A stretch of DNA of 5,270 nt from Comamonas_F sp047606565 (lineage in GTDB: Bacteria; Pseudomonadota; Gammaproteobacteria; Burkholderiales; Burkholderiaceae_C). The notes beneath the pieces were generated by a model. It was not told the DNA's origin. It did no database searches and saw nothing but the letters and a program-made list of their open reading frames with translations. The translations under genes were made by a program, and so were the position numbers. Location: the NCBI GenBank assembly GCA_047606565.1, contig JASGEH010000111.1:1-5270 (forward strand), written 5' to 3'. Positions 1 to 4,470 of the stretch are shown piece after piece; the first letter of the stretch is position 1, and each line of letters opens with the position of its first letter.

Positions 1-561
1 CGGCGCCGGGTAGTTGACCTCGACCACCTCGATCTCCTGCGGGCCGGTCGGCGTCACCAGCGTCAGCACGTCGCCCTCGCGCGCGCCCAGCAGCGTGCGC
101 GCGATCGGCGAGATCCACGACACCTGGCCCTGCAGGCTGTCGGCCTCGTCGATGCCCAGGATGGTGACGGTGCGCTCGGCGCCCGATTCTTCTTCCGCAT
201 AGCGCACCGTGGCGCCGAAGAAGATCTGGTCGTTGCCGTGGTGCAGCGCCGGGTCGGCCACCACGGCGATGTCCAGCCGCCGTGTCAGGAAGCGGATGCG
301 GCGGTCGATCTCGCGCAGCCGCTTCTTGCCGTAGAGGTAGTCGCCGTTTTCCGAGCGGTCGCCATTGCTCGCCGCCCAGTGCACGATGTCCACCACCTTG
401 GGGCGCTCGTGGTCGATCAGTTGCATCAGCTCGGCGCGCAGCCGCGCCTCGCCGGCCGGGGTGATGTAGTTCTTGCCCTGGCTGGATGCCGGCAGCTCGG
501 GCAGCGCCAGGTCGTCGTCATCCTCGTCGCCGTCGGATTCTTTGGTGAAGGCCTTGTTCAA
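1..561 (-). CDS. greB: Transcription elongation factor GreB (3' end cut by window edge)
   Basis: GreB binds in the secondary channel of RNA polymerase and stimulates cleavage of backtracked transcripts, rescuing stalled elongation complexes in the cytoplasm. The 187 visible codons begin MNKAFTKE. Residues about 32-105 form the N-terminal coiled coil. Its tip carries GDRSENGDY (residues 67-75), in which D68 and E71 match the two acidic residues that coordinate the catalytic metal. The KKRLREIDRR stretch that follows is typical of GreB. Residues about 112-187 are the FKBP-like C-terminal domain, with SWISPIARTLLGAREGD. The frame is still open at base 1, so probably only a short tail is missing. 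The start is TTG, chosen because MNKAF matches the family start and GAGGA lies 7 nt upstream. An acidic segment (residues 8-25, ESDGDEDDDD) makes the N-terminus longer than that of E. coli GreB. The gene overlaps the end of fruR by four bases. Identification is firm. Confidence 0.93.
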   Translation of the reverse strand, partial: MNKAFTKESDGDEDDDDLALPELPASSQGKNYITPAGEARLRAELMQLIDHERPKVVDIVHWAASNGDRSENGDYLYGKKRLREIDRRIRFLTRRLDIAVVADPALHHGNDQIFFGATVRYAEEESGAERTVTILGIDEADSLQGQVSWISPIARTLLGAREGDVLTLVTPTGPQEIEVVEVNYPAP

Positions 562-1580
562 GCGGATGTCCTCGTCGTGTCGTGCCACCCGGGCACGGTC
601 GAGCCGCGCGCCAGCAGTTCGCCCGGCAGCACCACGCGGCGCGTGCTGCGCTCGGGCGCGCGGATGCGCTGCAGCAGCAGTTCGGCGGCGCTGCGCCCGA
701 TCTCGTGGGTGGGCTGCGCGATCACCGTCACCGGCGGGTGCTGCAGCGCCGTCCAGTCATTGTTGTCGAAACCGGCCAGCGCGACGCCGCCCGGGCCGTC
801 CAGGCCGGCGTCGCGCAAGGCCTGCTGGGCGCCCAGCAGCAGCAGGCCGTTGGTCGCCAGCACGGCCTGCGGCGGCGCCTCCGCGCGCGCCAGCCACTGG
901 CGCAGCACCCGCTCGCCCTCGGCCACGCTGGGGCGCGCGCTCTCCACGCAGGGCGCCAGCCCGTGTTCGCGCATCACCTGCTCGTAGCCGGCGCGCCGCT
1001 CGCGGCCGCTGCTGCTGTGGGCGCCGGCCAGCAGCACCACGCGCTGCCAGCCCTGCGCCAGCACATGCGCGGTGAGCTGGCGCGCCGCGCCCAGGTTGTC
1101 GAGCAGCACGCAGTCGGTGCGCGAGAGCGCGGGGGCCCGGTCGACCAGCACCAGGGGCAGCGGCGGCGGCGCGCTGGCCGCACGCCCGGCCGCGCGCACG
1201 TACTCGTCGGTAGGCGCCAGGATCGCGCCGCTGGCCTGTTCGTCGGCCATCAGTTCGAGGTAGGCACGCTCCTTGTCCGGGTCTTCGTCGGAATTGCACA
1301 GGATGACGCGCAAGCCGTGCGCATAGGCCACGTCCTCCACGGCGCGACTGATGTCGGTGAAAAAGGGGTTGCGGATGTCGGCCACGATCAGCCCGATCAC
1401 CGAGGCGCGGCGCTGCCGCAGGCGGCGCGCCGCCAGATTGGGCCGGTAGCCCAGCTCGGCGATGGTGCGCTGCACCCGCGCGCGCAAGGCGTCGCTCACA
1501 GACTCGGGGTGCCCGAGCACGCGCGAGACCGTGCTGGTGGAGACCCCGGCCAGCCGGGCGACATCCTTGATACTGGTCAC
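558..1580 (-). CDS. fruR: LacI-family transcriptional regulator, probable fructose repressor FruR
   Basis: This is a DNA-binding repressor of the LacI/GalR family. Residues 3-24 (TSIKDVARLAGVSTSTVSRVL) are the helix-turn-helix. Residues about 48-57 (NLAARRLRQR) are the hinge, with Leu54 at the minor-groove wedge position. The rest is the periplasmic-binding-protein-like effector domain, with VADIRNPFF near residues 66-74 and GFDNNDW at 270-276. The 340-aa length is normal for the family. Start choice: GTG at 1580 gives the standard distance to the HTH and has AGGAGA at 1594-1589, 8 nt upstream. An in-frame ATG at 1640 and one at 1679 would add unconserved residues and run into the probable operator. 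The gene is divergent from fruB, so control of the fructose PTS genes is the likely role, with fructose 1-phosphate as a plausible inducer by analogy with Cra/FruR. The family call is very secure. The fructose assignment is inferred from context. Confidence 0.9.
   Translation of the reverse strand: MTSIKDVARLAGVSTSTVSRVLGHPESVSDALRARVQRTIAELGYRPNLAARRLRQRRASVIGLIVADIRNPFFTDISRAVEDVAYAHGLRVILCNSDEDPDKERAYLELMADEQASGAILAPTDEYVRAAGRAASAPPPLPLVLVDRAPALSRTDCVLLDNLGAARQLTAHVLAQGWQRVVLLAGAHSSSGRERRAGYEQVMREHGLAPCVESARPSVAEGERVLRQWLARAEAPPQAVLATNGLLLLGAQQALRDAGLDGPGGVALAGFDNNDWTALQHPPVTVIAQPTHEIGRSAAELLLQRIRAPERSTRRVVLPGELLARGSTVPGWHDTTRTSA
569..573 (-). promoter_or_regulatory. Ribosome binding site of greB inside the end of fruR
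   Basis: Read on the minus strand the bases are GAGGA, 7 nt before the TTG start of greB. The site lies wholly within the last codons of fruR. It supports the TTG start over an in-frame GTG at 588, which lacks a comparable site and would add residues not seen at the conserved MNKAF start. Confidence 0.7.
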
Positions 1581-1588
1581 AAACGGAG

Positions 1589-1594
1589 TCTCCT
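1589..1594 (-). promoter_or_regulatory. Ribosome binding site of fruR
   Basis: On the minus strand this reads AGGAGA, close to the ideal Shine-Dalgarno sequence, with 8 nt to the GTG at 1580. It decides the start of fruR against the more distant in-frame ATG codons at 1640 and 1679. Confidence 0.8.
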
Positions 1595-1599
1595 GATGA

Positions 1600-1613
1600 T
1601 GGTATCGATTTCC
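1600..1613 (-). promoter_or_regulatory. Probable FruR operator, fruR-proximal
   Basis: The plus-strand sequence is TGGTATCGATTTCC, an imperfect palindrome centred on the CG at 1606/1607, as is usual for LacI-family operators. It matches the reverse complement of the site at 1754-1767 at 13 of 14 positions. It sits between the fruR ribosome site and any fruR promoter, so binding there would be expected to autoregulate fruR and the coupled greB. Recognition by FruR itself is inferred. Confidence 0.65.
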
Positions 1614-1664
1614 TGAATGCCGGGATTTTGCCTCGCCCATCGACTGTGCGACAGCGGTTTTTCG

Positions 1665-1677
1665 GCGAGCAGCTCGC
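1665..1677. repeat. Short GC-rich inverted repeat
   Basis: GCGAGC-A-GCTCGC is a perfect 6-bp inverted repeat with a one-base centre. It lies one base to the left of the AT-rich palindrome at 1679-1694. Arms of this length and composition arise easily by chance in such GC-rich DNA, so function is uncertain. Confidence 0.4.
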
Positions 1678-1678
1678 A

Positions 1679-1694
1679 AAACATGTCCATGTTT
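1679..1694. promoter_or_regulatory. AT-rich palindrome, possible binding site of an unidentified regulator
   Basis: AAACATG-TC-CATGTTT is a perfect 7-bp inverted repeat with a 2-bp centre. It is AT-rich in a strongly GC-rich setting and does not resemble the two FruR-type sites. Its centre is about 67 bp upstream of the predicted fruB transcription start, where a class I activator commonly binds. It lacks the TGTGA/TCACA arms of a CRP site. Which protein binds it, if any, is unknown. Confidence 0.5.
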
Positions 1695-1718
1695 ACCCTT
1701 GGTTTCGAGCCCGCGCGG

Positions 1719-1747
1719 TTGAGTCCGCTAGGCGCTGCCCAGATAAT
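1719..1747 (+). promoter_or_regulatory. Sigma-70-type promoter of fruB-fruK
   Basis: The -35 hexamer is TTGAGT (1719-1724, 4/6 to consensus). The -10 hexamer is GATAAT (1742-1747, 5/6). They are separated by exactly 17 bp. This predicts a start near 1754, giving a leader of about 86 nt before the fruB ATG. The probable FruR operator begins at that predicted start, which fits simple repression by blocking RNA polymerase. Confidence 0.7.
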
Positions 1748-1753
1748 CCGGCG

Positions 1754-1767
1754 TGAAATCGATACCA
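1754..1767 (+). promoter_or_regulatory. Probable FruR operator at the fruB transcription start
   Basis: The sequence is TGAAATCGATACCA, an imperfect palindrome with a CG centre. The TGAAA..C half resembles the half-site of the enterobacterial Cra operator. It is the inverted counterpart of the site at 1600-1613 (13/14), with centres 154 bp apart. It covers roughly +1 to +14 of the predicted fruB promoter, a classic repressor position. Binding by FruR is inferred from context. Confidence 0.7.
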
Positions 1768-1777
1768 GAAAAGAGAC

Positions 1778-1805
1778 CCGGGGCGATCGCAGCATCGGCC
1801 CCCGG
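1778..1805 (+). promoter_or_regulatory. GC-rich hairpin followed by T-rich stretch in the fruB leader
   Basis: CGAT (1784-1787) pairs with ATCG (1794-1797) across a 6-nt loop. GGGG (1780-1783) then pairs with CCCC (1799-1802), and CC (1778-1779) with GG (1804-1805), with single-base bulges at 1798 and 1803. TTTT follows at 1810-1813, then more T/C-rich sequence. The shape recalls an intrinsic terminator or attenuator. The gap between stem and T run and the two bulges make it imperfect, so it may only be a leader structure. Confidence 0.35.
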
Positions 1806-1839
1806 CCGGTTTTCCTTCTTCTAGCCATCGCGAGCCTTC

Positions 1840-4470
1840 ATGGACATCAACTCCCGACTCCCCGGTGCGCCCGGCGCGCCCGCCACGCCTGCCGCCACGC
1901 CTGCCGCAACGCCCGTCGAAGTCAGGCTGGGCGCCGCCCCGCACGACCGCGAAGACGCCGTGCGCGCGGCCGGCAGCCTGCTGGTGCAGGCCGGCTTCGC
2001 CCGGCCCGCCTACATCGACAGCCTGCTGCAGCGCGAAAGCGTGGCCACCACCTTCCTCGGCCAGGGCGTGGCGATCCCGCACGGCATGGTCGAGGACAAG
2101 CACCTGGTGCTGCGCACCGGCCTGGCCGTGCTGCAGGCGCCCGGCGGCGTCGAGTGGGGCCGCGATGCCGAAGGCCGGCCGCAACGGGTGCACCTGGTGG
2201 TGGCCATCGCCGCCGCCTCCGACGAACACATCCAGGTGCTGCGGCGCCTGACCCGGCTGATGCGCGACGAGGCCCGGCTGCGCCAGCTGGCCGCCAGCAC
2301 CGATGCCGCCGAGATCGTGGCAGCGCTCACCGCCGACACGCCCGCCGCGCCCGCTGCCGCGCATGCGCAAGCCGGCACCGGCGATTTCGCGCTCGGCCAG
2401 GACGTCGCCCTCAACTACCCCAACGGCCTGCACGCCCGCCCGGCCGGCGTCTGGGCGCAGACCGCGCGCGGCTTCAAGGCCCAGGTGCGGGTGCGCTGCG
2501 GCGAAACCGTGGCCGACGCACGCAACGTCGCCTCGCTGCTGAGCCTGGGCGCCGGCCGCGGCGCGCAACTGCATGTCTCGGCCCAGGGCGAGGACGCGGC
2601 GCAGGCGATCCGGCGGCTGCTCGAAGTCATCGTCAGCCTGGGCGACGAGGAAACCCGCCAGGCCGAGCTGTCGGCCGCGCGCCAGCAGCAGGCCCAGGGC
2701 CTGGGCCGCGAGCTGGGCGACTGGCAGCCCGAGGCGCGCCGCACCTTCACAGGCATCGCCGCCAGCCCCGGGCTGGTGGTCGGCACGCTGGTGCTGGCCG
2801 AGGCGGACGCGCTCGATGTCCAGGACAGCTTCGCCGGCGTGGCGCAGGAGGCCGCCGCCCTCGACGCCGCGCTGGCCGCCGCGCAAGGCCAGCTCGCCAC
2901 ACTGGCGGAGGCCGCGCGCGGCCGGGGCGCCTCCGAGCAGGCCGCCATCTTCGGCGCGCACGCCGAGCTGCTGCGCGACGGCCGCTGGCTGCGCGAGGTC
3001 AGCCGCAGCGTGGTGCAGGGCCACGGCGCCGCCTGGGCCTGGAAGAACGTGCTGGCCGAGCGCGTGGCCGCCCAGCGCGCGCTGGCCGACGCCACCCTGG
3101 CCGCGCGCGCGGCCGACCTGCAGGACGTGGGCGAGCGCGTGCTGCGCCACCTGCTCGGCCACGGCGAGGCCGAGCAGGGCGCGGCCGCCTGGCCGGCCGA
3201 CGCCATCTTGCTAGCCGACGACCTCTCGCCCTCGGTCACCGCGCAGATCGACACCAGCCGCGTCAAGGGCTTCTGCACCGCGCGCGGCGGCCCGACCGCG
3301 CACACCGCCATCCTGGCGCGCGCGCTTGGCCTGCCGGCCGTGGTGGCCGCCGGCCCCGGCGTGCTGGAGCCGGCGCTGGCCGCCGGCGGCCGCGTCAAGG
3401 CCATCGTCGACGGCTACCGGGGCCGCCTCTACATGGCGCCCAGCGAGACCGCGCTGCTGCAGGCCGACGAGCACATGCGCCGCCTGGCCACGCTGCAGGC
3501 CGCCGAGGCGCGCGGCCGCATGGAGCCCGCCGTCACCCGCGACGGCCAGCGCATCGAGATCGCCGCCAACGTCAACCGCGCCGACCAGGCCACGCGCGCG
3601 CTGGAGGCCGGGGCCGACGGCGTCGGGCTGATGCGCACCGAATTCCTGTTCCTCGAACGCGACCAGGCGCCCGACGAAGAGGCCCAGTACGCGGTCTACC
3701 GCGCCATGGTCGAGGCGCTGGGCGGGCGTCCGCTGATCGTGCGCACGCTCGACATCGGCGGCGACAAGCAGGTGCCGCACCTGAACCTGCCGCACGAGGA
3801 CAACCCCTTCCTGGGCGTGCGCGGCGCGCGCCTGCTGCTGCGCCGCGAGGACCTGCTGGTGCCGCAGCTGCGCGCGCTCTACCGCGCCGCGCGCCACGGG
3901 CCGCTGTCCATCATGTTCCCGATGATCAGCACGGTCGAGGAAGTGCAAGCGCTGCGCGCGCGCGCCGAGGCCGTGGGGCAGGAAGTCGACGGCCCGCAAG
4001 TGCCGATCGGCATCATGATCGAAGTGCCCTCGGCCGCGCTGGCGGCCGACCGGCTGGCGCGCCACGTCGATTTCTTCTCGATTGGCACCAACGACCTGAC
4101 CCAGTACACGCTGGCGGTCGACCGCCAGCACCCCGAGCTTGCCGGCATGGCCGACAGCCTGCACCCGGCGGTGCTGCGGCTGGTCGAGCGCACGGTGGCC
4201 GGCGCGCGCGCCCATGGCCGCTGGGTCGGCGTCTGCGGCGGGCTGGCCGGCGAACCGCTGGGCGCGGCGCTGCTGGCGGGCCTGGGCGTGGACGAACTGA
4301 GCATGGGCACCACCGACATCGGTGCCATCAAGGCGCTGCTGCGCCGCCACACCCACGCCGAGCTGCAGGCGCTGGCGCGGCAGGCGCTGGACGTCGACAC
4401 CGCCGATGATGTGCGCGCGCTCGAAGCGCAGCTGCGCGCGACCGACGCCGCCGAAGGAGCCAGCGCATGA
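1840..4470 (+). CDS. fruB: Multiphosphoryl transfer protein FruB (fused PTS EIIA-Fru, HPr-like FPr and Enzyme I)
   Basis: This cytoplasmic protein takes phosphate from phosphoenolpyruvate and passes it through its own Enzyme I, HPr and EIIA parts to the fructose permease. After an Ala/Pro/Thr-rich N-terminus (residues 9-25) comes EIIA-Fru (about 27-165), with active His81 in GVAIPHG. An Ala/Pro linker leads to the HPr domain (about 185-272), with His198 in NGLHARPA. Enzyme I starts near 303 (TFTGIAASPG), with phospho-His488 in GGPTAHTAI. The PEP-binding barrel is intact: Arg599 (LMRTEF), Arg635 (RTLDIGGDK), Glu728 (IMIEVPS), Asn751/Asp752 (GTNDLTQY), Arg762 and Cys799 (VCGGLAGEP). At 876 aa it has the long architecture including Enzyme I, unlike the shorter E. 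coli FruB. The HPr position equivalent to regulatory Ser46 appears to be Asn229. An in-frame TAG at 1822 makes the ATG at 1840 the first start. Its Shine-Dalgarno sequence is weak (GCGAG). It overlaps fruK by ATGA. Confidence 0.96.
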   Translation: MDINSRLPGAPGAPATPAATPAATPVEVRLGAAPHDREDAVRAAGSLLVQAGFARPAYIDSLLQRESVATTFLGQGVAIPHGMVEDKHLVLRTGLAVLQAPGGVEWGRDAEGRPQRVHLVVAIAAASDEHIQVLRRLTRLMRDEARLRQLAASTDAAEIVAALTADTPAAPAAAHAQAGTGDFALGQDVALNYPNGLHARPAGVWAQTARGFKAQVRVRCGETVADARNVASLLSLGAGRGAQLHVSAQGEDAAQAIRRLLEVIVSLGDEETRQAELSAARQQQAQGLGRELGDWQPEARRTFTGIAASPGLVVGTLVLAEADALDVQDSFAGVAQEAAALDAALAAAQGQLATLAEAARGRGASEQAAIFGAHAELLRDGRWLREVSRSVVQGHGAAWAWKNVLAERVAAQRALADATLAARAADLQDVGERVLRHLLGHGEAEQGAAAWPADAILLADDLSPSVTAQIDTSRVKGFCTARGGPTAHTAILARALGLPAVVAAGPGVLEPALAAGGRVKAIVDGYRGRLYMAPSETALLQADEHMRRLATLQAAEARGRMEPAVTRDGQRIEIAANVNRADQATRALEAGADGVGLMRTEFLFLERDQAPDEEAQYAVYRAMVEALGGRPLIVRTLDIGGDKQVPHLNLPHEDNPFLGVRGARLLLRREDLLVPQLRALYRAARHGPLSIMFPMISTVEEVQALRARAEAVGQEVDGPQVPIGIMIEVPSAALAADRLARHVDFFSIGTNDLTQYTLAVDRQHPELAGMADSLHPAVLRLVERTVAGARAHGRWVGVCGGLAGEPLGAALLAGLGVDELSMGTTDIGAIKALLRRHTHAELQALARQALDVDTADDVRALEAQLRATDAAEGASA
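1882..1917 (+). repeat. 12-bp tandem repeat in the fruB N-terminus
   Basis: Two identical copies of GCCACGCCTGCC (1882-1893 and 1894-1905) are followed by a third, degenerate copy (1906-1917, 9/12). In frame they encode ATPA-ATPA-ATPV, a flexible segment ahead of the EIIA domain. The unit is a multiple of three, so copy-number changes would lengthen or shorten the segment without breaking the frame. Confidence 0.75.
4454..4459 (+). promoter_or_regulatory. Ribosome binding site of fruK inside the end of fruB
   Basis: AAGGAG lies 7 nt before the ATG at 4467, inside the last fruB codons. It is much stronger than the site in front of fruB. With the ATGA overlap it points to efficient, probably coupled, translation of fruK. 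Confidence 0.8.

Larger units (their letters stand above)
1581..1839. other. Divergent fruR-fruB control region
   Basis: This non-coding 259-bp gap separates the divergent starts of fruR and fruB and is visibly richer in A and T runs than the flanking genes. From left to right it holds the fruR ribosome site, a probable FruR operator (1600-1613), a GC palindrome (1665-1677), an AT-rich palindrome (1679-1694), a weak third operator-like match (1700-1713), the fruB promoter (1719-1747), a second probable FruR operator (1754-1767) and a leader hairpin (1778-1805). I could not find a convincing minus-strand promoter for fruR. The best -10-like match is CAAAAT at 1630-1625, and it lacks a good -35 element. 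Confidence 0.8.

Noticed and set aside
582..1616. Long plus-strand open frame antisense to fruR
   Set aside because: No recognisable domain and low-complexity Arg/Gln/His/Ala composition. The minus-strand frame gives an unmistakable LacI-family protein.
1625..1630. Minus-strand CAAAAT as the fruR -10 element
   Set aside because: It would place the operator just after the start, which is attractive, but no acceptable -35 hexamer lies 16-18 bp upstream.
1581..1679. Longer fruR start (ATG at 1640 or 1679)
   Set aside because: The extra residues are not typical of LacI-family N-termini, and a strong ribosome site stands correctly before the GTG at 1580.
1679..1694. CRP binding site
   Set aside because: The palindrome arms AAACATG/CATGTTT do not contain TGTGA/TCACA and the centre is 2 bp rather than 6 bp.
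1693..4356. Long minus-strand open frames antisense to fruB
   Set aside because: They mirror fruB codon structure, show no conserved motifs, and have no credible ribosome sites or promoters.
1617..4409. A very long plus-strand open frame overlapping fruB out of frame
   Set aside because: It is longer than fruB but extremely Arg/Ala/Pro-rich with no family motifs, and it runs through the control region. Such frames are expected by-products of very GC-rich coding DNA, while the fruB frame carries every PTS active site.
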